DNA of 64,000 bases from Acetivibrio clariflavus DSM 19732 (GCF_000237085.1 NC_016627.1:3162118-3226117), one strand, 5' to 3'. Shown: positions 1 through 8,311, numbered from the stretch's first letter. The notes: a model not told the origin generated them from the sequence alone. Numbers and translations: made by a program.

Positions 1-778
1 ACTCTTTCGGATTTTTGTTTAAAATAAACTCTCCCTGCTCAAATTCTGCAAGATACCAAAGTCCGCAATCCACCACTTCTTTTGCAATATCGATGGTACT
101 GTCTTCCGGTATTCCCCATCCTGTCGGACACGGGGCAAATACATGAATGTAAGAGGTTCCCTCAACTCTGGACGCTTTCTGGACTTTGTTTATAAAATCC
201 TGTATATACCCGATACTCGCTGTTGCAGCATAATCAATACCATGGGCTGCAACAATTTCAAACATGTTCTTTTTCTGTGTAACTGTTCCGGGAATATTAT
301 CCCCCGCCGGAGTAGTTGTTGTCCTTGCACCGAAAGGTGTAAGGCCGCTCTTTTGAATTCCGGTGTTCATATAGGCCTCATTGTCATAGCAAATGTATAT
401 TATCCTATCCCTGCGGTCTATCGCACCGGATAGTGCCTGAAGGCCAATATCGGCAGTACCTCCGTCACCGGCAATACCAACAACATGATAATCTTTTAAT
501 CCCAATGCCTTTGCTGCCGCTGCAATTCCCGAAAGCATGGAAGCCGTTCCGGGGAATGTGGAAATAATGGCATTGTTTAAAAAACACATTTGAGGATAGA
601 TAAATCCCACAGCAGACATACAGCCTGCCGGAATTACTGTAAAAGTCCTTTCCCCCAGCACCTTTAATATAAGCCTTACCGCAAGGCTTCCGCCACAGCC
701 TGCACATGCCTTGTGGCCGTAGAAAAACTCCTTGTCGGTAATATTCCTGGCATTAATAGTTGCAGTACCATTACTCAT
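1..778 (-). CDS. porB: 2-oxoacid:ferredoxin oxidoreductase, beta (TPP-binding) subunit, partial
   Basis: The reading frame runs off the left edge; about 259 N-terminal residues are present. It starts at ATG in an ATGAGTAA overlap with the alpha-subunit stop. The residues CAGCGG near position 25 correspond to the CPGCG cysteine motif that binds a [4Fe-4S] cluster in the family. GDGGTADIG is the thiamine-pyrophosphate/Mg site and CYDNEAYMNTG is a hallmark of the PFOR/VOR beta chain. With gamma, delta and alpha it oxidises a 2-oxoacid plus CoA to acyl-CoA, CO2 and reduced ferredoxin in the cytoplasm, reversibly. The alanine in CAGCG is a small departure from the common CPGCG. The substrate (pyruvate or a branched/aromatic 2-oxoacid) cannot be read from the sequence; the aminotransferase and CoA ligase next to it argue for an amino-acid-derived acid. 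Confidence 0.9.
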   Translation of the reverse strand, partial: MSNGTATINARNITDKEFFYGHKACAGCGGSLAVRLILKVLGERTFTVIPAGCMSAVGFIYPQMCFLNNAIISTFPGTASMLSGIAAAAKALGLKDYHVVGIAGDGGTADIGLQALSGAIDRRDRIIYICYDNEAYMNTGIQKSGLTPFGARTTTTPAGDNIPGTVTQKKNMFEIVAAHGIDYAATASIGYIQDFINKVQKASRVEGTSYIHVFAPCPTGWGIPEDSTIDIAKEVVDCGLWYLAEFEQGEFILNKNPKE

Positions 779-1958
779 AAATTTCCACCCCCAGACTTAA
801 AAACTTCACCCGTTCCTTCTTCTTTCCCTCTGATGCTTCTATCAAATCGAAGAAAGCCTCCCGAATATCTTCCTTTGAAATATCTCTTCCTCCAAGTCCT
901 GCAATAAAATTCAGTTTAGGAAGCTGTAAATCCGCTTTTGCAAGGGCTGAATTGACGTTTGTAAAGACTGTTCCCTCATATCCAAAGGAAATATCCCTGT
1001 CTATTACCCCTACAGCTTTCGTATTCCTAACTAATTGTACAATTTCCTCTTCCGGGAAGGGGCGCATAAAACGTATTTTTACAAGTCCTGCCTTAATTCC
1101 CTCTTCCCGAAGCTCATCCACCACCGTTCTCACTGTTCCTGTAGTACTTCCCAAACTCACAAGTATAAAATCGGCATCCTCGCATTGATAAGCATCAACA
1201 AGACCGCCGTAACTTCGTCCGAAGGCCTTTCCGAAAGCTTCATCCACCTCTTTTATAACCCGTCTTGCATCCAGTACTGCTTTATGCTGCTGATATTTAA
1301 ATTCCATATTGTCGGCGGGTGAAGAGCTAAAACCCATATTCTTCGGGTTCTCCAAATCCATTTTATACGGAGTGTCAAAGGGCGGCAGAAATTTATCCAC
1401 TTCTTCCTCTGATGGAACATCCACCAGTTCGTAAGTATGAGTCAGCACAAAACCGTCGAGATTGAGCATCACCGGGGTAAGTACCTTCAAGTTTTCAGCT
1501 ATGGCATAGGATTGGATTACCATATCGAGACTTTCCTGGGCATCTTCCGCATAAACCTGAATCCAGCCGCTGTCCAAAAGGGACATGGAATCCCGGTGGT
1601 CGCCGTATATACTCCAGGGCAAAGCCAGGGAACGGTTTGCATTCATCATGACTATAGGAAACCTCCCTCCGCTGGCATAATGAAGACATTCCGCCATATA
1701 CAAAAGGCCCTGGGAAGAAGTAGCCGTAAAGGTTCTTGCCCCAATGCTCGAAGCTCCCATGCATGCCGACAGTGCCGAATGTTCCGATTCCACATGCAAA
1801 AATTCCGACTTTAACGAGCCCTTTTCCACCATTTCAGCCAAACGTTCCACTACAACCGTCTGAGGAGTAATCGGATAAGCAGCAATTACATGAGGCTTTG
1901 AAAGCCTTACTCCTTCAGCCACAGCCTCATTACCCGAAAGAAATGCTTTATATCCCAT
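771..1958 (-). CDS. porA: 2-oxoacid:ferredoxin oxidoreductase, alpha subunit
   Basis: 395 residues, normal length for the alpha subunit of four-subunit PFOR/VOR enzymes. The N-terminal half carries the family segments AAYPITPQTVVVERLAE and HVESEHSALSACMGAS (pyrimidine-binding domain), followed by YGDHRDSM typical of PorA. The C-terminal domain (from about residue 250) is the transketolase-C-like fold, with FILVSLGSTTGTVRT. It overlaps delta at its start by 11 bp and beta at its end by 8 bp, so the four subunits are translationally coupled. It starts at ATG after a GGGAGGGGGG ribosome-binding site. PorA and VorB are close relatives, so pyruvate versus 2-oxoisovalerate or other 2-oxoacid specificity is unresolved. 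Confidence 0.9.
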   Translation of the reverse strand: MGYKAFLSGNEAVAEGVRLSKPHVIAAYPITPQTVVVERLAEMVEKGSLKSEFLHVESEHSALSACMGASSIGARTFTATSSQGLLYMAECLHYASGGRFPIVMMNANRSLALPWSIYGDHRDSMSLLDSGWIQVYAEDAQESLDMVIQSYAIAENLKVLTPVMLNLDGFVLTHTYELVDVPSEEEVDKFLPPFDTPYKMDLENPKNMGFSSSPADNMEFKYQQHKAVLDARRVIKEVDEAFGKAFGRSYGGLVDAYQCEDADFILVSLGSTTGTVRTVVDELREEGIKAGLVKIRFMRPFPEEEIVQLVRNTKAVGVIDRDISFGYEGTVFTNVNSALAKADLQLPKLNFIAGLGGRDISKEDIREAFFDLIEASEGKKKERVKFLSLGVEIYE

Positions 1959-2259
1959 CCTTACCCCCCTCCCTTTCCATATTTATAGCCTTTTTGGGAC
2001 AGACTTTGGCACAAATGCCGCAGCCTTTGCAAAATGCGTAATCAATATCTATAAGCTTTTCTTTTCGTAAAATCACACCCTCAGGACAGCACATATAACA
2101 ATAAAAGCAGCCTATGCATAGGTCCTTGACTACAACAGGTTTCTTCGTCCTCCAGCCGGAATTTTCTGTTACGAGATATCCCGCCTCAAAGCAAGGTCCA
2201 ACGGGATAGTCATTGATATGTTTTGGTTTTTCGTATTTTCTCAATAGCGGCCTGTTCAT
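1948..2259 (-). CDS. porD: 2-oxoacid:ferredoxin oxidoreductase, delta (2x[4Fe-4S] ferredoxin) subunit
   Basis: 103 residues. It has two classic CxxCxxCxxxCP ferredoxin motifs: Cys48/51/54/58 (CIGCFYCYMCCP, with an extra Cys57) and Cys77/80/83/87 (CKGCGICAKVCP). It passes electrons from the TPP site of the beta subunit to free ferredoxin. The first 45 residues are the short N-terminal extension seen in PorD proteins. Its ATG overlaps the gamma stop in ATGA, and its end overlaps the alpha start, so stoichiometric expression is likely. Confidence 0.92.
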   Translation of the reverse strand: MNRPLLRKYEKPKHINDYPVGPCFEAGYLVTENSGWRTKKPVVVKDLCIGCFYCYMCCPEGVILRKEKLIDIDYAFCKGCGICAKVCPKKAINMEREGGKDGI

Positions 2260-2801
2260 AGGGACTCTCCTTTCATCCGGAAGAAAATTCTTTCAACCAC
2301 TTCAATGTTTTTTTCAAGCAATGAGCCTTTCATAAAGCTCTCCATTCCTTTTTTCAAAGCATCCAGTCTGACAATATCCGATACTGCTAAAAGAGCCCCC
2401 AGCATCGCTGTATTGGTTATTGGCTTTCCTAGAATTTCGAGGGCAATGGAGGTTGCATCCACTGTTTTGATTTTTGTTTTATCATAACTTGAATATGCTT
2501 TACTGTCTGCAGAATTTACAATAATACTTCCATTGTCCTTTAAGTCATTGAAAAAACTTTCATGGAAAAGAGTCTCATCTAAAACCACAATATAATCGCA
2601 CTTTTTAATTTCGCTGCGGTCATTTATCTTTTTGTCATCTATTTTTGTAAAAGCCAGGACCGGTGCCCCTCTTCTCTCAGGTCCAAAGGAAGGAAAAGCA
2701 AGGGCATATTTTCCGCCATATAGGGCCGCCGATGCACCGAGAAGCTTTGAAGCTGTGAAACTGCCCTGGCCTCCCCGGCCATGCCATCTGATTTCAATCA
2801 T
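2256..2801 (-). CDS. porC: 2-oxoacid:ferredoxin oxidoreductase, gamma subunit
   Basis: 181 residues, normal for PorC/VorC. It opens with IRWHGRGGQGSFTASKLLG, the conserved GRGGQG motif of the gamma domain (CoA-binding side of the enzyme). FPSFGPERRGAPV is a second family signature. It is the first of the four subunit genes (gamma-delta-alpha-beta order), with ATGA overlaps both to the upstream aminotransferase stop and to the delta start. The coupling to the aminotransferase implies that the enzyme acts on the 2-oxoacid the aminotransferase makes or uses. Confidence 0.92.
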   Translation of the reverse strand: MIEIRWHGRGGQGSFTASKLLGASAALYGGKYALAFPSFGPERRGAPVLAFTKIDDKKINDRSEIKKCDYIVVLDETLFHESFFNDLKDNGSIIVNSADSKAYSSYDKTKIKTVDATSIALEILGKPITNTAMLGALLAVSDIVRLDALKKGMESFMKGSLLEKNIEVVERIFFRMKGESL

Positions 2802-3970
2802 ATTGATCTCTCCCTTGCTTTTTCCCTAAGATTTTCAAGGCGTTTTAAGGCTTCATCCAAAGTTTCTTCCTTCTTTGCAAAGTGGAAACGAATCAGGTGG
2901 TTGATCTCTTCCCTGAAGAAGCTGGTTCCCGGAACAGCAGCAACTCCAACCTCTCTTGCCATCCATTCGCAGAACTCCAAATCATTCTTACTCCCAAATT
3001 CGGATATATCCACCATGACATAATAGGCGCCCTGGGGAACCGTATACTTTAATCCCAGTCTATCCAAGCCCTTTATAAAGAAATCTCTCTTTTGGGTATA
3101 AACATCCCTCAAATTTCTATAATATTCGTCACCAAAGTTAAGAGCAGTCACTGCAGCCTCCTGTAAAGGTGCAGCTGCACCTACGGTGAGAAAATCATGT
3201 ACCTTTCTTGCTCCATCAATAATATTTGCCGGGGCAATAAGGTATCCCAATCTCCAGCCGGTAATGGAGTAGGTTTTGGATAGAGAACTGCAGGATATGG
3301 TTCTTTCGAACATTCCCGGAAGGGATGCAAAATAGATATGTTTATAGGGTTCATAGACAATATGTTCATATACTTCATCGGTTATTACAAAGGTATCGTA
3401 TTTTTCCGCAAACTCAGCTATTATTTGCAGTTCTTCAAGGGTAAATACCTTTCCTGTGGGGTTTGACGGATTACACAGGATTAATGCCTTGGGGCGCTGT
3501 TTAAAGGCTTCTTCCAGTTCATTAACATCGAAATTGAATTCCGGTGGTTTTAAAGATACATAAATGGGCTGTGCCCCGGAAAGTATGGCATCGGCAGCAT
3601 AGTTTTCGTAAAAAGGCGAAAAAACTACTACCTTGTCACCGGGATTGCATACCGTCATCATTGCAGCCATCATAGCCTCGGTACTCCCGCAGGTTACAAC
3701 AATCTGCGTTTCAGGGTCAATGGGTATACCCATGAACCTCGATTGTTTCCTGGCCAGCGCTTCTTTGAAATTCGGTGCACCCCAGGTAACCGCATATTGA
3801 TGAATGCTGCCTTCTGCAACTTTTCTCAGGGCCTCTTTAAGTTCTTCGGGAGGATCAAAATCAGGAAACCCCTGGGATAAATTTATAGCACCATGACTAT
3901 TCGCAATACGAGTCATCCTTCGGATAACAGAGTCGGTAAAACTTCCTATTCTATCGCTAACTTTCGGCAT
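2798..3970 (-). CDS. Class I/II PLP-dependent aminotransferase
   Basis: 390 residues from the chosen start, fold-type I aspartate-aminotransferase family (aromatic/branched/methionine-type). NLSQGFPDFDPPEEL lies near the N-terminus, NPSNPTG at 168-174, TDEVYEH at 198-204 and the PLP lysine (K232) in SSLSKTYSITGWR. An in-frame ATG 12 bases upstream overlaps the GGAGG ribosome-binding site itself, so the later ATG (MPKVSDRIG) is preferred. The stop overlaps the start of the gamma subunit. It converts an amino acid and an acceptor 2-oxoacid reversibly, supplying or consuming the oxidoreductase substrate. YbdL-like methionine aminotransferases share this organisation, but specificity is not proven. 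Confidence 0.88.
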   Translation of the reverse strand: MPKVSDRIGSFTDSVIRRMTRIANSHGAINLSQGFPDFDPPEELKEALRKVAEGSIHQYAVTWGAPNFKEALARKQSRFMGIPIDPETQIVVTCGSTEAMMAAMMTVCNPGDKVVVFSPFYENYAADAILSGAQPIYVSLKPPEFNFDVNELEEAFKQRPKALILCNPSNPTGKVFTLEELQIIAEFAEKYDTFVITDEVYEHIVYEPYKHIYFASLPGMFERTISCSSLSKTYSITGWRLGYLIAPANIIDGARKVHDFLTVGAAAPLQEAAVTALNFGDEYYRNLRDVYTQKRDFFIKGLDRLGLKYTVPQGAYYVMVDISEFGSKNDLEFCEWMAREVGVAAVPGTSFFREEINHLIRFHFAKKEETLDEALKRLENLREKARERSI

Positions 3971-4009
3971 AATATCCTCCATAACAACATGTTATTTGAA
4001 ATAGAATAT

Positions 4010-4089
4010 TACCCTGTTCAATGCTATTTAAGCATTCATGATAAAGCTAAACCATGGACATCCAATTCACCTGAATGTCAAACAGGGTA
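4010..4089. repeat. Inverted repeat in the paaK-aminotransferase gap
   Basis: Nine-base arms TACCCTGTT and AACAGGGTA (4010-4018, 4081-4089) enclose about 62 bases that contain a smaller TGCT/AGCA hairpin. There is no U-run on the minus strand, so it is not a standard terminator. It may be an mRNA-processing or stability element separating the metNI-paaK part from the aminotransferase-por part. Confidence 0.4.
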
Positions 4090-4108
4090 TTCCTTGAACT
4101 TTCCTTAC

Positions 4109-5428
4109 TTAAGCCTTTTGGCGCAAGTCAATCAAACGCTTTGCCTTGTGAGTAGCCCTTGGCAATTCGCCGTTTTGCAGCACAATGACTTCCTTGGGTT
4201 TTACTCCAATGCGAGTTTTTATTGCGGCGGAAACTTTTTGGGCCAAAGCCTCCGAATCCTCATCGTTCCCTATAGCCCGTTCCACCTCTACCTTGAACTT
4301 GTTGGTAAAGTTCTCGGTAAAAGCAGTTATTCTGTACTCTCCCGAAAGCTCACTCATATTGCGTACCACAAACTCTATATCGCTCGGGAACACGTTAACT
4401 CCCGAAACAATCAGCATATCGTCCAATCGTCCCGTTATGTTTATCCTTGCATGAGTACGGCCGCAAGCGCATCTTTCTTTGTTCACCGTCCCGATATCTC
4501 CGGTTCTGAAACGTATCATGGGCCTTGCCGTTTTCCTCAAAGTTGTAAGTACAATCTCACCTCTTTCACCGTCAGGTACAGGTTCTAAAGTCTCAGGGTC
4601 AATAACCTCAACCAATATATGGTCTTCAGCCAAATGCAGACCGTTTCTTTCACTGCACATTCCTGCACATGCACCAAAAATATCCGAAATTCCATAGAAA
4701 TCGTAAACTTTCGCATCCCACAGTCCTTCTATTGCCTCTCTTGTGGCATCTATAGAACCGCCCGGCTCTCCCGCCACAATAATCCTGTTGATTGCCAAAT
4801 CCTTTGCAGGATCAATGCCCTGCTTCTTTGCCGTTTCTCCCAAATACCAGGCATAGGAAGGTGTAGTCCATATTACAGTGGGCTGGAACTCTTTCAATAT
4901 GAAAAGCAGCCTGTCGGAAGGGATGGCACCTGCCCAGATGCACAAAGCTCCAAGATTCTGAGCTCCTATAACATCGGGACCTCCCACAAACAGTGTGAAG
5001 TTCAAGGCATGAACATACCGGTCTTTAGGTCTCATTCCTGCAGCCCAGAAAAGTCTGCTCTGCACATCCTGAAACTCTTCAAAGTCCCTTTTGGTAAACG
5101 GGCTAAGAGTGGGTACACCGGTCGAACCGCTGGAAGCCGATACAAAAACCACTTCCTCTTCATCAACCGCAATCATGTCTCCCAATAACGGTTTTTCCAA
5201 TTGCCTTTCACGCTCTATGTATTTATTTACAAAGGGAAATTTGCTAAGATCCGAAAGTTTTTTAAAGTCCTCAGGCCTTACGCCGGCATTGTCGAAAGAT
5301 TGTCTGTAATATTCAGATTTATTGTACGCCAATGCAAGATGTTCCTTCAATAAAGATTCCTGAAGCTTCTCCAACTCTTCTCTGGAGATGGTTTCAATTT
5401 CTTCATTCCAATACAATTTTGACCCCAT
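4109..5428 (-). CDS. paaK: Phenylacetate-CoA ligase family acyl-CoA synthetase (AMP-forming)
   Basis: 439 residues, the usual length for PaaK. It has the adenylate-forming P-loop SASSGSTGVPT at about 97-107, then FYGISDIFG and the FRTGDIG hinge segment, and the C-terminal lid with GRLDDMLIVSGVNVFPSDIE. It activates a carboxylic acid (phenylacetate or another aryl/branched acid) to its CoA thioester with ATP, or runs in reverse. The start follows AAGGAGTGG and is only 15 bp after the metI stop, so it is in the methionine-transporter operon. The next genes are an aminotransferase and a ferredoxin-dependent 2-oxoacid oxidoreductase. Anaerobes pair these enzymes either to ferment an amino acid to the one-carbon-shorter acid or to rebuild the amino acid by reductive carboxylation. 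Confidence 0.88.
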   Translation of the reverse strand: MGSKLYWNEEIETISREELEKLQESLLKEHLALAYNKSEYYRQSFDNAGVRPEDFKKLSDLSKFPFVNKYIERERQLEKPLLGDMIAVDEEEVVFVSASSGSTGVPTLSPFTKRDFEEFQDVQSRLFWAAGMRPKDRYVHALNFTLFVGGPDVIGAQNLGALCIWAGAIPSDRLLFILKEFQPTVIWTTPSYAWYLGETAKKQGIDPAKDLAINRIIVAGEPGGSIDATREAIEGLWDAKVYDFYGISDIFGACAGMCSERNGLHLAEDHILVEVIDPETLEPVPDGERGEIVLTTLRKTARPMIRFRTGDIGTVNKERCACGRTHARINITGRLDDMLIVSGVNVFPSDIEFVVRNMSELSGEYRITAFTENFTNKFKVEVERAIGNDEDSEALAQKVSAAIKTRIGVKPKEVIVLQNGELPRATHKAKRLIDLRQKA

Positions 5429-5443
5429 AATACCACTCCTTAT

Positions 5444-6109
5444 CTATCTTCTATCAGCTTTTTTTGCTATTAAGTCTCCAATGGTTTGAATCAACTGGAC
5501 AAACACAATCAGAGAAATCACAGTAATAATCATGACATCGGTCTGATATCGGTAATATCCGAAGCGTATTGCCAAGTCGCCTACTCCGCCGCCACCTACG
5601 ATACCTGCCATTGCCGAATACCCGACAAGACTTATGGCTGTCACTGTAAGTCCCCTAATAATTCCCGGCAGCGCCTCTGCCAGCAATACATCCTTAATAA
5701 TCATCAAAGTCGACGCTCCCGCTGTCAGTGCTGCTTCAATTACTCCTCTGTCAACTTCGCACAAAGCATTCTCCACAAGCCTTGCAAAGAAAGCAATTGC
5801 GGCAACAGACAAAGGAACCGATGCTGCAAGCGGACCGATAGTTGTACCTACAACCCTTTGAGTGAAAGGTATCAGCAAAACAAGGAGAATTACAAAGGGC
5901 GTAGACCTTATCACATTAATAAGCAAACCACCCAGGAAGTTTAAAATTCTGTTTTCCCAAAACAGTCCCTTTCGGGTAATAAAGATAAAAAGCCCAAGCG
6001 GAACACCAAAAAGTATTGCCAATCCTATCGAAATTCCGCACATAAGCAAGGTTTCAGAAAATGCCTGGGTCATATTCTGTACCAGTTCTTCGATGCCGAT
6101 TCTATGCAT
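5444..6109 (-). CDS. metI: Methionine ABC transporter, permease
   Basis: 221 residues, the MetI length. There are about five membrane segments, and the EAA loop AALTAGASTLMIIKDVLLAEALPGI that contacts the ATPase is around 130-155. It overlaps metN by 8 bp. It forms a homodimeric channel in the plasma membrane for D/L-methionine with MetN and MetQ. The order metQ-metN-metI differs from the E. coli metNIQ order but is common in Firmicutes. paaK follows directly in the same transcript. Confidence 0.93.
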   Translation of the reverse strand: MHRIGIEELVQNMTQAFSETLLMCGISIGLAILFGVPLGLFIFITRKGLFWENRILNFLGGLLINVIRSTPFVILLVLLIPFTQRVVGTTIGPLAASVPLSVAAIAFFARLVENALCEVDRGVIEAALTAGASTLMIIKDVLLAEALPGIIRGLTVTAISLVGYSAMAGIVGGGGVGDLAIRFGYYRYQTDVMIITVISLIVFVQLIQTIGDLIAKKADRR

Positions 6110-7109
6110 GAAGCACCTCCAAATCCGCTACACATTCGCTGATATATTTCTCAGCCTGGCTGACCTTTTCGCCGTTGCCTTCAATATGTACTACCAGTAC
6201 TCCCAGAGGTTTATCCGATATGTACTCAATCTTTCCGTGAAGTATGTTCAGATTGACATTGAACTTTTTTATAGTGTCTGAAATTATAGGTTCTTCTGCC
6301 TTTTCTCCTCTGTATACCAACTTCAGAAGCCTTTTTCCATATTCATTGAAAAGCCTGTCTGGCAGTTCGAGATTTAAGGTATGGTTAACCAGCTGTCTCG
6401 TAAAAGGATCTTTTGGTAACGCAAAAACATCATAGACATCGCCAAGTTCCACAACTTCCGAATCCTTCATTACCGCAACCCTGTCGCATATTTTTTTAAT
6501 AACGTTCATTTCATGGGATATAATGACTGTGGTTATTCCCAGTTTTTTATTTATCTGTTTCAAGAGTTCAAGAATAGAATTGGTGGTTTCAAGGTCTAAT
6601 GCCGAGGTTGGTTCATCACATAAAAGGATTTGAGGATCATTGGCAATTGCTCTTGCAATACCCACTCTCTGTTTCTGTCCTCCGCTCAGTCTTGAAGGGT
6701 AGGCTGTCGCTTTATCGGACAGTCCTACCAATTCCAATACCTCAGGAACTCGCTTTTTTATCTGTTCCCGAGTTTTGCCCGCTGCTTTCATTGCAAAGGC
6801 TATATTTTCAAACACAGTCTTGGTATGTATAAGGTTGAAGTGCTGAAATATCATTCCGGTCTGTGCCCTGTGTTTTCTCAGCTCTTCTCCTTTCAAACCG
6901 GTGATATCTTTATTGTTTACAATCACCTTCCCGCTTGTGGGCCTCTGTAAAAGGTTGATTGTTCTAAGCAACGTACTTTTTCCGGCACCGCTCGTACCGA
7001 CAATTCCGAATATCTCCCCCTGCTTAATATCAAACGAAACATTGTTTACAGCCACTATTTCTCTATTTTTTGCCTTAAAAGTCACATTAACATTTTGGAA
7101 CTGAATCAT
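6102..7109 (-). CDS. metN: Methionine ABC transporter, ATP-binding protein
   Basis: 335 residues. Walker A GTSGAGKST is at about 37-45, the signature LSGGQKQR at about 142-149 and Walker B ILLCDEPTSALD at about 160-171. The last 75 residues (from about 260) form the NIL/ACT-like domain, which in MetN proteins binds methionine and inhibits transport when the cell is replete. It lies 62 bp downstream of metQ and overlaps metI. The energy-coupling ATPase sits on the cytoplasmic side of MetI. Confidence 0.94.
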   Translation of the reverse strand: MIQFQNVNVTFKAKNREIVAVNNVSFDIKQGEIFGIVGTSGAGKSTLLRTINLLQRPTSGKVIVNNKDITGLKGEELRKHRAQTGMIFQHFNLIHTKTVFENIAFAMKAAGKTREQIKKRVPEVLELVGLSDKATAYPSRLSGGQKQRVGIARAIANDPQILLCDEPTSALDLETTNSILELLKQINKKLGITTVIISHEMNVIKKICDRVAVMKDSEVVELGDVYDVFALPKDPFTRQLVNHTLNLELPDRLFNEYGKRLLKLVYRGEKAEEPIISDTIKKFNVNLNILHGKIEYISDKPLGVLVVHIEGNGEKVSQAEKYISECVADLEVLHA

Positions 7110-7171
7110 CTCTCTGCACTTCCTTTTATCTATACTGCCAAAAGCACAATCACAGAATAGTAATTTTTAAA

Positions 7172-8098
7172 TCAGAATTGGTTCTGAATATTCCATTTTT
7201 TAACGTACCATTCCGGTCTCTGGAATTCTCTGAATTCATACTTGTCGCTTTCAACCTGATCCCTGAAAAACTCCGATTCAACAATCTCTTTTATATCTTT
7301 TACAAATTGTTTATCCAGATCTTCTGTCCTTACAGCAATGAGATTTACCGTATCTTCAACCAGTTTTTCCTTGGCAATTGCAGTGGAAAGAGGTATTCCG
7401 GCCGAAATGGCATAGTTTCCGTTTACCACAGATATGGTCACACTATCAAGGGTTCTGGGTAACTGTGCTGCTTCCACAGGCTGAATAACAAGACCGTATG
7501 GGTTTTGATCAATGTCTTTTTCCGATGCGGTTGTGGGGTCTATTTCTCCCTTAATTGTTATCAATCCCAAATCCCTTAAGAATATCAAAGCTCTGGCAAG
7601 ATTGGTCGGGTCATTGGCAATTGTAACAGTATCGCCTTTTTTCAATTCTTTTTTAAGCTCTTCTATATTTTTGGCCGAAACTTTCTTAGAGTATATTCCC
7701 AACATAGCGGTAGGAATTTTTATAACCTCGGATAAGTCGAGATTTTTATCTTCGCAGAATTTTTTCAAATAACGTGAATGCTGAAAAACATTGACATTAA
7801 TCTCGCCATTGGCAAGGGCCAGGTTTGGCTGAACATAATCGCTGAATTGTCTATACTCTACTTTATAGCCTTTCTTCTCCAGTTCGGGCTGAATTGCATA
7901 TTTCACCAAATCACCGTAAGGTCCCGGTGCCACACCGAAGATTATGGTTTCACTTTTGGCAGTAGATGTCGGCAAACTTGAATTTGTACTCGAAGATGTA
8001 TTCACTTCCTTTTCGGTTTTCGCGCAGCCTGACAACTGAATTGACAACGCTAAAATTAAAGCAAGTATTTTTCCTGTTTTTCCAAATTTCTTAATAAT
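7172..8098 (-). CDS. metQ: Methionine-binding lipoprotein, probable ATT start
   Basis: NlpA/MetQ family, about 308 residues with the chosen start. The signal peptide IKKFGKTGKILALILALSI and the lipobox LSGC (Cys25) precede a linker rich in Ser/Thr, then the two-lobed binding domain starting IIFGVAPGPYGDLVKYA. No ATG, GTG or TTG gives both a full signal peptide and a ribosome-binding site. In frame, GGGAGGG is followed after 6 nt by ATT ATT AAG AAA, so an ATT start is inferred. A TTG at 8047 would cut the signal peptide and has no ribosome-binding site. The protein is tethered outside the membrane and delivers methionine to MetI. Alternatives are a base error in the start codon, or true AUU initiation as in infC. 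Confidence 0.88.
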   Translation of the reverse strand: MIKKFGKTGKILALILALSIQLSGCAKTEKEVNTSSSTNSSLPTSTAKSETIIFGVAPGPYGDLVKYAIQPELEKKGYKVEYRQFSDYVQPNLALANGEINVNVFQHSRYLKKFCEDKNLDLSEVIKIPTAMLGIYSKKVSAKNIEELKKELKKGDTVTIANDPTNLARALIFLRDLGLITIKGEIDPTTASEKDIDQNPYGLVIQPVEAAQLPRTLDSVTISVVNGNYAISAGIPLSTAIAKEKLVEDTVNLIAVRTEDLDKQFVKDIKEIVESEFFRDQVESDKYEFREFQRPEWYVKKWNIQNQF

Positions 8099-8142
8099 AA
8101 AAATCCCTCCCTAAAATTTCTTTTAATCTTGGTACAACATTC

Positions 8143-8252
8143 GGATTACTAAAAATCATATTGAGCATAAATCTGCATATTGCCGCAAAGTTATTTCCAT
8201 GCACTTTACAACTTGCTTGACTAAAAACCACCACCTTATATTATAGTAATCC
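8143..8252 (-). ncRNA. Candidate structured leader RNA of metQ
   Basis: The metQ transcript has about 205 nt of leader. Within it, GGAUUACU and AGUAAUCC (8 bp, 8245-8252 with 8143-8150) can close a domain of roughly 94 nt. Inside, UUG-AAAGU pairs with ACUUU-CAA around 8180-8211, and a small GCA/UGC hairpin with AUAU flanks lies around 8158-8180, giving a possible junction. It does not carry S-box (SAM-I) or T-box consensus blocks. The segment is AU-rich, so chance pairing is a real possibility. Covariation would decide. Confidence 0.35.
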
Positions 8253-8283
8253 TATCTTTTTTCTTTGGTTTCATATAAACCAT

Positions 8284-8304
8284 AGTATTCCTATAAGAAT
8301 TACT
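8284..8304. promoter_or_regulatory. Probable CymR/Rrf2 operator 1 at the metQ transcription start
   Basis: The imperfect dyad AGTATTCCTATAAGAATTAC(T) holds the motif TATTCCTATAAG. It lies just downstream of the metQ -10 box, over the expected +1 to +20, a position that suits repression. The same core occurs at 8364, 11229 and 13860. Confidence 0.5.
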
Positions 8305-8311
8305 GATATTT

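Noticed and set aside
3893-4588. Plus-strand ORF of 231 codons over the aminotransferase/paaK genes
   Set aside because: It is antisense to paaK and the aminotransferase, has no ribosome-binding site and shows no domain; a shadow frame.
4619-5188. Plus-strand ORF of 189 codons inside paaK
   Set aside because: Lies wholly antisense to the paaK catalytic core; Cys/Ser-rich composition typical of a shadow frame.
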